DNA of 64,000 nt from Rotaria sordida (lineage: Eukaryota; Rotifera; Eurotatoria; Philodinida; Philodinidae), in contig CAJNOL010000492.1 in the NCBI GenBank assembly GCA_905250125.1, forward strand, positions 66,565-130,564. Reading direction: 5' to 3'. This document shows, in pieces, positions 10,601 through 23,200 of the stretch. Position numbers and translations under genes: made by a program. Below the pieces are notes generated by a model. That model was not told the origin of the DNA and ran no database searches. It saw only the letters and a program-made list of their open reading frames with translations. Each line of letters starts with the position of its first letter. The first letter of the stretch is position 1.

Positions 10601-13600
10601 ATAAAAGATAAATTACTAAGATTTATTTAAACCAGTGAATTTATCTATTGATAGAATATAATACATTTTAACTGTCACAAAAAAAGAGCCAAAGTTTAGA
10701 ATAGTTAACTCTTATCAACACCTGATACATCGTCCTAAATGTTGTTCCTGCTCTCACTCTCAACTAGGTACTTGTCTTCGACTTAGTCTCTTCTGTCTGC
10801 TGATAAAATATATGGAAGAATTTTATAGAACAAAAAAACCCGAAAACTACTAGATTGGTCATGATTATCATTCGAACATGAATTTTGTGATTTTAGAGAA
10901 TTTCTAACTGCTATATTTAGCTTGAATTGATAATCATAGAAAGTTTCGAAAACAAAAGATAAGTTCAATCTTATTTGAATCATACGAAATAAACAAAAAA
11001 AAGCTTATTACTATGCAAGAATGTTTGTTGTATAAAAAAGTATATTTTACCTGATAGCATTTTCCCATTCACCTGCTCTCATATAAGCAGCACATGCTTC
11101 TTTAAATCTTCCTTCATGTTCTCGTGCTTTAGCATACATTGAATGAATCTTTGGTGTATTAACATTTGGAAGAATTTCACTAACTTTAACCCTTAAATAA
11201 AAATATAAAATCAATATTTCCATATTAAGATTAAAAAAAAAATTTGAGAGAATTTCAAATATATGTTAGGATCCAAGTTTTCGTATCCATGCCTAACTAG
11301 AACAGAAATTATTTACTCACACCCTACTAGTATCCGGGAGTTGTATTACTCTAAAACATCCTTGATGGTTTAACAGAACGACCAATCAGCTATGTGATCA
11401 AGGATATTACTATTAAAAATACATAGTTTCAAATTTTTTTATGAATTTTACTGTTAAAAATAAAATTTGTCTTCACAAATCGTTAGTTTTTACATTTGTA
11501 CCCGATCTGAGGGTTGCAGTATTCCATTTCACAAAGTATCAAAATAGTTATACTACTGAATATTTCGTCAATTTTAAGAATGAAGACAATTTGCCACAGA
11601 TAATTTACGAGATCTTATAATGGATAGAAGTAAGTAAACTTTATCCCCATCGGTCGACACGTGAATATAAAAGGAGATGTGTCATAAAAAAATACTCCAG
11701 GCGTCGTTTATTCGACTATGTATCATTTTAAGGCACCATCTCCCTCAAAAAAAAAAATCTTCGATCATTCTCTTTTCGAAATATTAAATGAGATTGAGTT
11801 AAAGCGTGTTAGGTTTTATTGTCAACTATCCTCATTATATCCACAAAGTTTCAGTTGAATTCCTTGCCATATGTCGGAGAACGTATTTCAAAAAGTGAAT
11901 GATCAAAGATTACTTCTTTGAAGAGGAGAGAATCCTTACAACTAGGTTCGTATTAATATAATACGAACTGTAACTTATTCAATAAAAACGATATATTGTG
12001 AAATGAAAAAGTTCTAATTTAAACTATAACATATATATATACCAATTTTTCATTTTAATATAAGCTATAGCAGCATTGTCCCAACATTCAGCTTTTTCAA
12101 ATAATTCTGCAGCTTCAGGCCATTGTTTCAATCCTTCAAGTAATTTTGCACATTCTTCTTTTATTTCTTTTCCAGGTAAACGTAATGCAATTGTAGAACC
12201 TCTTTAAATAACATAAAAAATAAATAAATTATGTTTTATAATTTTCTTTTTTTTTTTACTTTTTAATGTCTCCAACTTTAATATAACATCGAGCAAGACC
12301 AGTAAAACATCTTTGATCATGATGTAAATCCTTTTCTTTTTTAGTTATACCTTGTTCATAAAATTTAACTGCTGCACTTGAATCTCCTCTATAATAAACA
12401 AAAAGAAAAAGCGAAATTTTTCTTATGATTTTTGAAATTTTTTTTTTTTTTCGTACGTAAATTCAAGTTGTTCAGCATGTGCTGCTGATATATAAGGTAT
12501 TTGTTCAGAATCATAAGCTTTTGCAAGTGTCATTGCTGCTTCAAATTGCATACAATCTCGTCGCATCTAAATGTGATTATTTTTATTAAGAAAACAAATT
12601 CTTTGAAAACATTTTTTTTTTTTACATTTAATGCTTCCAATGGACAACCACATTTAAGAAAAAGTTCTTGTGCAAGATCATAATCACCAAAAAGAGCAGC
12701 AAAATGTGCAGAAACAAGACTTTTATCTTCTACATGCTATAAAAAAAGAAAGTTTAATTTTATAAGATTAAAAAAAAAAAAAACGAAATATTTTACTTTT
12801 ATTTCTTCAAGTGCCATGACCATACCCGGATGTCCAATTTCTCGAAAAACTTTTATTGCTAAAATATATCAATTGAGAATATCAAACAATTAAAATAAAT
12901 TTCTATGATTTTTTGTTTTTGATTACCATAATCAATATTTAATGAATAAAGTAAAGCAGTTGCAAATTTATTCCATTCTTGACTATCATTAAGTTGTTTA
13001 GCCCAAAACATTGCATCGTCATATCTTTCAAACAAAAATAAAAATGAATTATTCATTTGTTTTTTTTTCGTCAAATAAATACCGTTTCATAAGAATAGCT
13101 TTCGATAATCGATCTATAGCATCATCAAGTGTATATTCTTGTTCACCTGAATCATTTAAAAATCCATATGTTTCTAATTTAGTTTGAACAATTTTTCCAC
13201 TTGAATCAAGTAAAAGAAGAAGACCAGCATTAAGAAGTAATGGTACTGAACCAAATATTGGTAAACGTGTTGTACCAACAAACATTATTTGAGGACCTTT
13301 TAAAGAATCACGATAGACAGAATATGTTGTTATGGAATCAGAATCGAAACTAGTAAATATCCACTAAAATAAATAAACAAAAAGAAAAAAACACAATGAA
13401 TTAATTTTTGAATCAACAACAGAAAAAACAGCTTATGAGGGAATCACTCTAAGTGATATCTTGCGTTTGAAATAAGACTTCAATCATTACGTAGACCCGT
13501 TGAGACTAGAAAAATTCTTCCTCATACGCTGCCCTTATCGGGTTATGATCGGTATTTTACTTTTGACACAGTATTCATAAAAAAAGCTGAACAAGCGAAT

Positions 13601-16600
13601 TTTGGCCTAAATCTTTGTCCTCCCAAATATTTCTCGAAAGGTATTTTGATACCTATAGATTTATTCTTCAACAATTGGGGAATATCTGCACTAACAAAAT
13701 AAAATGATAAGAAAAAGAATTCGCATCTGTGAAAGAATGTCCTTTTGTACGAAACATAGTTTTGATCATGTCATGAAATTCATCAAATATAATAAATAGC
13801 AAGATCAATATAATCTAATGTAATTAATATCCAAGTTATAAAACTTGGTCTACTACAAGCATGTATATCTATCAGGTCTTCTTTCCGAATTTATGACTGT
13901 TTTCATAAGGTGGATCACAAAATCCACTTCTTCAATATTTAATCTGTCAAGAAAGTAGTCTGAAACTTTTAGAACATTCTATCGGTCATCGAACGTATTT
14001 AAAGAGCAAAATCCAGTAAAATGATTATAATCATTGAAGAAAGCTTCATCACTTGCAATGCTCATTTGAAACATGAAACTATAATATTACCTCATTTTCC
14101 ACACTAGTTTCCCATAGAATAGATTTTGTTCCTGATGGAAGATTTGGTATTTGAATCATACTTGGATTTTCAAAAAACTAGATAAAAATTTACTAAAAAT
14201 TTTTTCTATTTGAAAAAGAAAAAAAAAACTTACGACATTATATAAATATCCATCACCTTTTTGATCAATAAATGCTACTGATGTACCAAAATGTTCTGTA
14301 AATAATTTTTGTATACTTGTTTTATGTTTATCAAATTTATTAACTATTTGCCATTCTTCAATATGAAAAAAAATTAATGTACCTTTCTAAAATAAATATT
14401 ATAAATATCTTTATTTTTTTAATTTAATTTAATCTTACATCGGTTCCATAAATAAGAAAATCTTTTGTAAGACAATAACAAACAATTTTTCCATCATTTG
14501 TATCAGGTAATGGAAACATAATTGAATGACGTTCTTCACTACGATGTTCAGATTCTTCAATCTAAAATTTTATTTTATTTTTTTTTATAGAAAAATTTTA
14601 TTTTATTTTTTTTACAAACCATATGTAATTGAATACGTCCACTCATAAAAGCAGCTGCATAATGTGAATTTATTTGTAATTCTGATATGGTACTTAAATA
14701 ATCATGTTCAGAAACTTTGATGACTTCTATTGAAGAACAAAAAAAATTCATAGATTTCTCTTTTTTTTTGTTGAAAATTTCAATAAACACCTTCAAAACT
14801 TTGAATACGATAATATAAAGCATGATTATTAAATCCAACAGCAATATAAAGATCACTCATTGCTAATACACTCGGTTCAATTTCTGTTGTTAAATGAACA
14901 TTATCAATCTTAATTTTCAAAAAAAAAACGAACATATTTTTCTTTTTTAAATTTATTAAATATGTTTTTTTTTTTACTTTTGTTTTTGTTTGATGATCAT
15001 AAATCGATACTTCACATAATGATGTCATAAAAGCTATTTTTTGTTGCCAAACACTTGCTAACATTGATAATTTTGTTAAATAAACATAAATAGCACCTGT
15101 ACTTTTCGATACTGCTAATAATTGACCATCAACACTCCAAGCTAAATTTATCACATGAAAAGAAAAGAGTTGTTAGCATAATCTCTGTAGGATTAAAATG
15201 TGAAATACAATATAAGTACACTTGCTAATCATAGAAAGATCCTTTCTATTCTGTAGCAGCAGTAGGGGTGGTCATTTAGTGTTACTTTAAAAAATAATGA
15301 TAAATGAATCCTTTATCTTTATTTTCTAAAGATAAATGATCCTCTATCTTTAAAAAATAAATGATACCCTTTTTTTTCCAGTCATTTATCTTTATGCTTT
15401 ATTATAAAGGAAAGTAAAGATAAAGGGTCACCCAAGGGGGAAACAGCTAAAATCAGATTTTTTTGATTTTTTGATTTTTTTTTTGATTTTTTTTGATTTT
15501 TTGATTTTTTTGATTTTTTTGATTTTTTTTTGATTTTTTTGATTTAAATCAATTGACTTTAAATCAAAAAAATCAAAAAAGAAATCAGAAAAACCAAAAG
15601 AGAAATCAAAAAAATCAGAAAAATCAAAAAAGAAATCAGAAAAATCAGAAAAATCAAAAAAATCAAAAAAAAATCAGAAAAATCAATAAATTCAGAAAAA
15701 TCAAAAAAATCAAAGAAAATCAGAAAAATCAAAAAAAATCTGATTTCAGCTGTTTTCACTTTTGATTGATGCTTTTGAACAAAAGAAATTAAAAATTTTG
15801 TGATTTTTTTGATTTTTCTGATTTTTTTGATTTTTTGATTTTTTTGATTTTTTTTTGATTTTTTTGATTTAAATCAGCTGTTTCCCCCTTGGGGTCACCC
15901 CTAAGCAGCAGCCGGATTCCATAAGTTCTGAACTCACGAAATTCGGACATGTCTCAAACTTCAACACTCCTTTTAGATCGTGTTTTATAAGAAAAAAACT
16001 AACCAATATCAGATAAATTATCATTTCCTTCGTCAATTGTAATTATCGAATCTATAACATATTGATCTGATAATTCATGAATTTTAATTCCACCATTTCC
16101 ACAAGTTGCTGCTCTATTTAATGCTGTTGATATTGCTATACTTGATAAATAACCTTTATGATCACGAGTTTTATGTAATTCCTATCGAAATAAATATATT
16201 TTTTTAAAATTTTTAATCAAAAGCAAAACTTTTAATTTTTATTTACTTCACCAATTTCTTTATGATATGTTGAAATAACAATAAAATAACCTCCACTAAA
16301 TCCAATCATAATATATCCATCACCAAACCTTTTTTTTATTTTAATAGAAATTCGTCTATTAAAAAATGAATTTTTATTTATTCTTACCATTGATAATCAC
16401 TAATATCTCCATATTTATCTTGAAAATTAAGTGTAAATAATTGACTACCTGCAGCTGATGCTGCATTATTATTTGAATCTCCAACAGTCCATAAACCTAA
16501 ATGTTTTTTTCCAATAACTGCACTTACCTAAAATAAAAACAAAAGAAATTATTTTTCAAAAATATTTTTATAATAATCAAAAAACCGAACTGTGCTTTCT

Positions 16601-18939
16601 TCATAAGTTCCTCGTTTTTCTCGTTTCATTTCTGAAAATTTTAAATGTTTTGGTGTATCAGTTGTATCACATCGTTGAAGAACAGTTCCACTTGATGACA
16701 TAACTGATATTCGATTATCATTAGCACCTATCGCTAATAAATTATCTTTACTCCATGCCATTGTTGTTATACGACCTGAATGTTGACCGATTAAAGGCAA
16801 TTTTCTAAAATTTTAATTAATGAGTTAATTTGTTTTTGTAAATTAAAAAAAAATATTCTCGTACTTTGCTGTCGGTTGATCATAAAGAATAATATTACCA
16901 CGAGATGTGCCAATAGCAAGAATAGGTGATGATTTTGACCATGATATTACAGTAGTATAGTCTCTATAAATATAACCAAGTATTCAAAATTATATATAAA
17001 ATATGTATCATTGACTTTGAATATAATTTTTAAACAATGAATAAATAGTTTATTGGTACTTTGAGTTGTGCACATTAAAGTTTATTAAATGAATATTAAA
17101 AGTATGAAGATTTAAAACTTCAAAAAAAAACACCAGAATGTCAATAATCTATCATTTTTTTTTTGTATATCTTTCGTCAAATTATTTTCTACATATATTT
17201 GCTTAAGGCAATCTCATTTTTCAATCCTGACTTAAAATTTTCAGATATTTCATATTTGACTTTTTTCAACATCACATACGTTTCGAAGTGGAACAGCTAA
17301 CTTTTCACATTCTTTTATTTTTCCTAAAAAATGACTTTGTGACAAAAAAAGAAAAGGTGGAGAATCTCTTCTGTTTCCCCAGCATAGTGCATCCTATTGA
17401 GCTGAACTTTTATCTTCAATGTTTTTGTTTTAAAATATGATGTATTATTGATTTCTGTCAGAGTTTACAAAGAAAAAAACTTAGATATTCCAAACGGTAC
17501 CTAGGATTTGTAAAAATAAAAAGAAACTGTAGCGCAATCCTTGCAAGAATAAAAGATGAAACATGATCTAAGTGCTCTTGGCATTCACAAGAAGATTATT
17601 TTAATCTATCTATTTTGCAACACATTTCTAAACCATCCTTTTGCTTATTCCTTCAGAGCTGTAATCAGGAAATTCTTCATATATATTATGATAAGACATT
17701 ATTGATGTATGACCTTTGATTGTATATCAACAATGTCTTGCACAGACAGTTTCAGGGTGTCTGTCACGGTCTGTGAGCAAGAGGTGGGAACGGGACTTCA
17801 CTTTTCTCTCTATATCTTTCAACATTCCTGTCATTAATTATTCATCAACAGGTCATTAGTGAGATTTTAATTAGCGATTTATTAGACATTAATTTGATAT
17901 TAATTAAATAAAATGTCTGTCACGGTCTGTCAGGTGTCTAAATTTATACCGTATATATTTCAACATTCCTTTTAGATCGTGTTTTACAAAAAATATTCAC
18001 CTATGTAAGGCGTATAGCAACTGAGAAAAGGAGGTAATATAAGAAAATAATTTTTAGGCCTTGCGACTTCAGTGCTCTCTACAGAGAACCATTTGAGTGT
18101 GTAGCGAACTTTGTTCTACTCGTCGAGATCTATTTACTATGAAATTTTCAAATTTCTTTTAATGATTGGTTCTCTAAAAATTTCGGCACGGCTAGGTATT
18201 CACTTCATGGTTTACAAATTTTCATCAAAATACTTTATTTCAAAATTTGATCTATTTCTAATAGCATTTTCATTAAAAGAAAGAATGAATACAATGTTAT
18301 CTATATGTCAATAATACTATTGACTTCCAAAAAATTCCATTTTTTTGATAGAATCACTCTAGATTAAATAACTTTTTCAAGTTTTTTTTGTATATTATTA
18401 TTATTGCTCATTCTATATATTTCTCCTAATAACTGAAAAAATAAAACAAAGAGCAATAATATACTTTGCTGGTGTATCAATAACATTTGTTTTTTGACTA
18501 TTTGCACTCCATAAATAAACTAGATTTGATTTTTCTGTAATCACTGCTAATGTATCTCCATCTTTATCCCAACTCATTTGCAGACATGGTCTAGAATCAA
18601 AAAGAAAAAGTACAAAACTTTTGTTTGTTTATTTTATCATTTACCCTTTTAAAGGAATCGAAGCAATTTCATCGCCTTGTCGATTACGAATAGTAATAAT
18701 ATTTAATGACCTATAAAAAAAAAAGAGACAAAAATTGAATTTATTTTTTCTAGAAATGAATTTTATCGTTTTACCCAGCAGCAGCTATATGTGTACCATG
18801 ACCAGTTTGCCATGAAAATTTAGGTCTATCACCAATTTCTTCTAAGCTAATTGCAAATAAGCGCTATATTAAAACAATATATTTAAAATCTTTTTTTATT
18901 ATTAAAAAATAAAATTCATACTTTAGGTGAAGCTGTCAT
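7653..18939 (-). CDS. WDR19: WDR19 / IFT144, intraflagellar transport A subunit
   Basis: Complete gene of 32 exons, 4125 nt, 1374 aa (human about 1342), all junctions in phase. Exons: 18939..18922, 18863..18775, 18710..18645, 18590..18465, 16963..16865, 16804..16591, 16527..16388, 16328..16247, 16181..16004, 15141..14978, 14908..14791, 14726..14620, 14561..14439, 14386..14234, 14177..14091, 13363..13083, 13024..12927, 12858..12797, 12736..12626, 12566..12457, 12388..12260, 12201..12043, 11191..11051, 10589..10375, 10319..10192, 10139..9993, 9910..9665, 9601..9544, 9492..9342, 8116..7993, 7914..7838, 7776..7653. Two N-terminal WD40 propellers (about 1-620), a TPR-like solenoid (e.g. [18 protein letters not shown]) and C-terminal zinc ribbons (CPHC, CPSC, CPSC, CPMC) closely follow vertebrate WDR19. 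It acts in the IFT-A complex for retrograde ciliary transport and membrane-protein entry. The long introns hold repeats. Divergent from the gene at 19373. Confidence 0.95.
8117..9341 (-). other. Long WDR19 intron 29 (1225 bp)
   Basis: AT-rich, no ORF of note. The short ORF at 8191..8379 has no support. Flanking exons join in phase across it. Confidence 0.5.
11192..12042 (-). other. Long WDR19 intron 22 (851 bp)
   Basis: No coding content or clear repeat recognised. Intron 23 (10590..11050) and intron 15 (13364..14090) are also long and apparently empty. Confidence 0.45.
15263..15903. mobile_element. hAT-type MITE with strand-switching GATTTTT repeats
   Basis: A 641-bp insertion in WDR19 intron 9. 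It is bounded by an exact 8-bp direct repeat AGCAGCAG (15255-15262 and 15904-15911). Both ends begin TAGGGGTG (left plus strand; right end reverse complement), as is usual for hAT elements, which make 8-bp target duplications. A longer inverted pair, GGGTCACCC-AAGGGGGAAACAGCT, lies at about 15427-15452 and at the right end. The interior is almost all short repeats: GATTTTTT units (about 15457-15545), their complement AATCAAAAAA (about 15560-15740), then GATTTTTT again (about 15800-15880), so it can fold into long hairpins. At the left, TTTATCTTTA / TAAAGATAAA blocks also pair. No transposase. Confidence 0.75.
15960..15990 (+). repeat. Dispersed 26-30 bp motif, copy 2
   Basis: TTCAACACTCCTTTTAGATC then GTGTTTTATAA, directly before WDR19 exon 9 on the other strand. 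See copies at 7351 and 17958. Confidence 0.5.
16964..18464 (-). other. Longest WDR19 intron (intron 4, 1501 bp)
   Basis: Contains copy 3 of the dispersed motif (17958..17990) and a 17-bp direct repeat, TGTCTGTCACGGTCTGT, at 17758-17774 and 17914-17930. The ORF at 18111..18314 has no support. Confidence 0.5.
17958..17990 (+). repeat. Dispersed 26-30 bp motif, copy 3
   Basis: TTTCAACATTCCTTTTAGAT then CGTGTTTTACAA. The preceding AAATTTATACCGTATATA also resembles the sequence next to the copy at 7351. Confidence 0.5.
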
Positions 18940-19028
18940 ATTCGTATAAGAAATAGATTTTTATTTTAATACAATAAAATTAAAAGAAAAAAAACTCTCT
19001 CAACCATTCATTACTTCCATCATGCATA

Positions 19029-19041
19029 GTTACTTAGCAAC
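19029..19041. promoter_or_regulatory. RFX X-box upstream of WDR19
   Basis: GTTACTTAGCAAC is an RFX-type imperfect palindrome: half sites GTTACT and AGCAAC with a 1-bp spacer, fitting RYYNYY-N-RRNRAC. It lies 90 bp upstream of the WDR19 ATG, in the range where X-boxes sit in ciliary genes. RFX factors drive IFT genes across animals, so the location next to an IFT-A gene makes it credible. It also lies in the shared interval with the divergent gene at 19373. Confidence 0.6.
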
Positions 19042-19340
19042 AGTATAACTTCCAATGAAAATGATTGATAGAAAAAACTAAAATAAAATAAAAAGAGAAT
19101 TTTCTATTTTTATTTAATTATTTATCTTTAATTTTAAAATTAAATTATTTTCTTAATAATAAATAAAAAACATTCATAAATATGTTTATTATCAATGAAT
19201 CATTGATGTTCCTCCCTTTTCTCTATCGCGTTGCGTTGTCGTAAATTTATCCAAACGTAAGTAGGAAGGCAAGAAGTATTGATGTAAGCATCACCATTTT
19301 ACATCTTACATCATCATTTTCTTTTTTTTATTTTTATTTT

Positions 19341-19343
19341 CAG
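19341..19343 (+). promoter_or_regulatory. Candidate 5' splice/trans-splice acceptor of the DUF1772-like gene
   Basis: A long T-rich tract ending TTTTCAG, 29 nt before the ATG at 19373. It could be a spliced-leader acceptor or the end of a 5'UTR intron. Confidence 0.35.
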
Positions 19344-19372
19344 CTTACATCAGAATTTTTAAACAACAAAAA

Positions 19373-19953
19373 ATGTCTCTCGTTCAACGTAGTCTTCTCG
19401 ATAAAATTGCAGCTGAAGGTGTTGATGTAAGTTCAATGAATAGAATTCTTTTTTTTTGATAATATTTTTGCTTTTAGTTTGCATTATGGTCATCAATTAT
19501 GAGTGTTGGTGGAGGTTTAGGAGAAATATTTGTTAATCATGATGCACGTATGAATATTGCTGGTGATCATGCTATACCACAATTGATTGAATCACATAAA
19601 CGATCAAAAGTTTTAACAAATTTATTGTTACTTGTAAGTGGAGTTTCAGGTGCATTAGCTTATCAACAAACAAAAGATAAATATTGGCTTATTGGTTCAG
19701 GTTTAATGTTGGGTAAATTAAATTTAAACAAAAAATCAAATTGAGAAAAATATTTTGTTGTTTTTTTGTAGCTGGTATTCCATATTGTGTATTGGTTGAA
19801 TATCCAGTTGCTGAACAATTGAAATTTTTAACACTTGATGCTAAATCAGAAAAAGCAAAATCATTATTAGCTTCATGGGGAGGTATTCAACTTGGTAAAT
19901 TAGCATTAGCTGTTGGAGGAGCAACGATTTTCTATTGGTTTGCTCGTCGTTAA
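19373..19953 (+). CDS. Small four-helix membrane protein, DUF1772/anthrone-oxygenase-like
   Basis: Exons 19373..19426, 19478..19712 and 19772..19953 (introns of 51 and 59 bp) join in phase to 156 aa. Hydrophobic segments appear at about 19-40 (FALWSSIMSVGGGLGEIFVN), 70-85 (LLLLVSGVSGALAY), 94-110 (YWLIGSGLMLAGIPYCVLVE) and 136-153 (LALAVGGATIFYWF), with a short basic end (ARR). The arrangement, with a conserved-looking N/H-rich stretch after the first helix, is reminiscent of DUF1772 proteins, but this is a resemblance by layout and not a firm assignment. The function is unknown. It is divergent from WDR19 across 433 bp and is followed 268 bp later by FAM98 on the same strand. Confidence 0.85.
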
Positions 19954-20221
19954 ATCAAATCAAACAGATAATATCTAACTAACTAAATAACTTTGTTTTT
20001 TCCCTTATGACTTAAACTTGCAACCGATAGTTATCCTTGCTTAGTTATTATTAGACTTTTTTTTGCTCGTATTCCTGAACATTTAGAGAATGTGTTTTTT
20101 TTTTTTGGATGATTTGATTTTCAGTAAAAAGAAAACAGTTCTTTAATCACTATGATTATGATTTTTAATCTTTCTTTGTTTCTAGATTTTAATTTAAAGA
20201 AAAAACAAAATATTATAGAAG
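19954..20221 (+). other. Intergenic region with candidate acceptor before FAM98
   Basis: 268 bp between the DUF1772-like stop and the FAM98 ATG. TTTCTTTGTTTCTAG ends at 20185, 36 nt before the ATG, and could be a spliced-leader acceptor. Confidence 0.4.
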
Positions 20222-23200
20222 ATGACAGCTGGCATTATTGATTCACTCAATGATATCAAGTAGGGACCTTTAAGTGGTCCTTTTGCTTTTAGATTCGTCG
20301 AAAATTGGATTATTTTTTTTGTTTTTGGTTGACTGATGAATGTGAAGATTAGAAAAAAAAAAGTTCTTTTTTGTTTTCAATATTCAGAAATAATAAATTC
20401 AACTTTTGTATTATTCTTTCATTTGAAAAATTCTGATGAGTAGATAAAAAGATTTCTTTATTTCTAATAGATTGAAACTATCGCTTGCGATTTGAATACT
20501 GACTTCTTAAAAATGATATCGCTCTAGTCTCGAAAAACTTGAGAGAGGATCGATGAAAGATAATAAAGAAAAATTATTTTTGTGCTTGTTTTCAACCGTA
20601 TGAGATTTTTAGAATTATAGAAGAGAGACTATAGTGAAATTTTCAGTCCGATACCTTGATGTTTTCATGAGATATATATCAAACAAAAGTCTAAATGAGC
20701 AATCCGAAATTTTCTTCGGGCCTTCATTCTATAAATGTTGTTTTTCTTTCGTTAGAAAGAGCGTGTCAGTCTACAGGGCTTTACAAAGCTACTTTTCTTT
20801 TTTTAAATTCTTATTTTTTTGTGTGTGTGAAAGGAAAAAAGATAACAAATCTAGAACCACAAAAATATCAATTCTTTAAGAGTTGTTTGCGGTATTAGAC
20901 TTGTCACGTTTTCCGTCGTGAACAAAACAAAGAACTCTTTCAACCGCTATAGCTTCATATATTCTTTCAAACAAAAGAAAAATAACATTTATAGAATGAA
21001 GCCTCATAGAGAATTTTGATTTGCTAAATTAACTTTTCTTCTTATACTTGTTTGATGAATATCTCTTAAAAGCATCATAATATTAAGCTAAAAACTTCAA
21101 AATAACCTCTTCGTTACTGCTATTACATATCGTGAAAATCCTATAAGATTTGAATGTTCCTGACTTAAGATCGATTTTAAGATGAGAAGAAAATTTTGTC
21201 CTATAGAATGTATTAAAATAATTATTTGTAATTTTCTACTTTGAAGACTGAGTCTTTATTAGATTAAATCTGTTAAATTTCGATATCTTGATAAAGAACA
21301 TTAGAATGCTATTAATTAATAGTTCAAAGTAAACTTTTGAGATGTTTATAAATTTTCGATCTGTTTATTATTTGTTATTAATCTAATCTTCACATCTATC
21401 ACGACTGTTTTCTTTTCACATGAATGAATAAATTCGACTACTGAATAATGCAATAATAATTTTTCTTTTTTTTTTTTTTTGTTTTATTATAATAGTTATA
21501 ATGGTGAAATAAACAATGAAACAAAATTAGAAGAAGTTCTTAAATCAGATTTAAAATCTGATGGATTTGTTCCATATGCAAAATTAATTGCATGGTTAAC
21601 ACAAGAATTAGATGGATTTTATTCAATAGGCGAATTTATTCAAAATATCAATTGTGTGCAGTAGCTGATCAATTGATTTTTTTCATTTAATTAATTAAAA
21701 AATTTTCTTTTTGTCTCTTGTTTAGCGGTTAATGATATATCGAATTTTTTACTTGAACTTGGTGGTTTTCTTCGAGATTATGGTTGTCCTTATCAAAATC
21801 TTGTTAATAATGAAAATAGATTACATGATCGTATATCACGTTTACAGTTATTAGGTTTATATTTATTTTATTTTAAGAATTTCAGTTTCTTTTTTTAAGT
21901 CCTTTTTTTCTATTTTAGAATTTCTTTGTACAGAAATTCATGCAGCTAAAATGAATAAATATCTTAAACGAGATATAATAGTTAATGGAACAGATAATAC
22001 AATGAATAAAAAAGTATTATAGAAAAATTTTATTTTGTGATTATTAAATAAATTTATATTATTTAATCTAGCAATATGAAAGTGATGAAGCTCGAGATTT
22101 AAAAGCATTACTTGTAGCTCTTGGTTTTCCTCGACCACCTGATGGAATAACAGCTGGACAAATATGTTCTAAAGTTTATGGTAAAGTTAGTGAATTATTA
22201 AAAACTTTACCTCCAAATTATTTGGGTCAATCATTATTAAAAATAAATATGTCAGAAAATCAATGGAATCAGATACATAAAATAAATAAAATTTTATATG
22301 ATGATTATAAAACTCGACGAGAATTATTACTTAAACGACTTGATGTTACAATTCAATCATTTAAATGGGCTGATCGATTAAAAGTATAAAAGTTAATAAA
22401 TTCTTTTGTTTTTTTAAATATAAATTTAGGATAAAACTGATGAAATTTCAAATGCTTTTATGAATAAACGTAAAGCATTAACAGCTGAACCAAATGTACG
22501 TATTGAAGATATTATGGCTGCTCGTGAAGGTAAAACATTGAAAATAAAAATTTTTTGTTTTTTTGAAATTTTAGGTTTTCTTTTTCTTTATTGAAGATTT
22601 ATGTCATATGGAAAAAACATGTGGTACAAAAGAAATAGCATCAACTCGATCGAAACTTCATAAAATTATAATCCCAAAAGTAAGATAAAAATCTATCCAA
22701 AAAATGTTTTAATATAAGAAAATATTTTTCAAAAACAAAAATGGCATTCAATAAATTTTTTAAGAATATTTGAATAATATCAGTTCGCTTTGTTTGATTA
22801 TTTGTTAATACATTCTTTATTCTTTTGTTTTCTAAGCGGAGGGAGATAAGAATGTTTAATAATGTGTATATATATATATAGGTACCTGATCGTGGCGGAC
22901 GAACAACAGAATTACAAGCACCACCTCCTGAAATGCCATCATATCAACGAGGAGGTTCTGCTGGTGGTGCACGTCGTGGTGGAGGCGGTCAACAACATCA
23001 ATATCATGAACAACGAAGTAATTTAACTAATAACATGTATCCTAGAATAAATTGCACTAAATTTTGGTATCTTTTTTCTTCCTAAGCATAAAAATAGTTT
23101 TCTTTATACAGTAAAAGATAGAGAATTTCAAACTGTCGATTTTATTTATCAAACAAGTTTAATCTTATTAATAACAAATTTAAAAGATTTACATCTATTC

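Noticed and set aside
15553..15765. ORFs of Lys-Asn-Gln or Phe-Leu-Ile repeats on both strands
   Set aside because: They are translations of the GATTTTTT/AATCAAAAAA simple repeats inside the hAT MITE.
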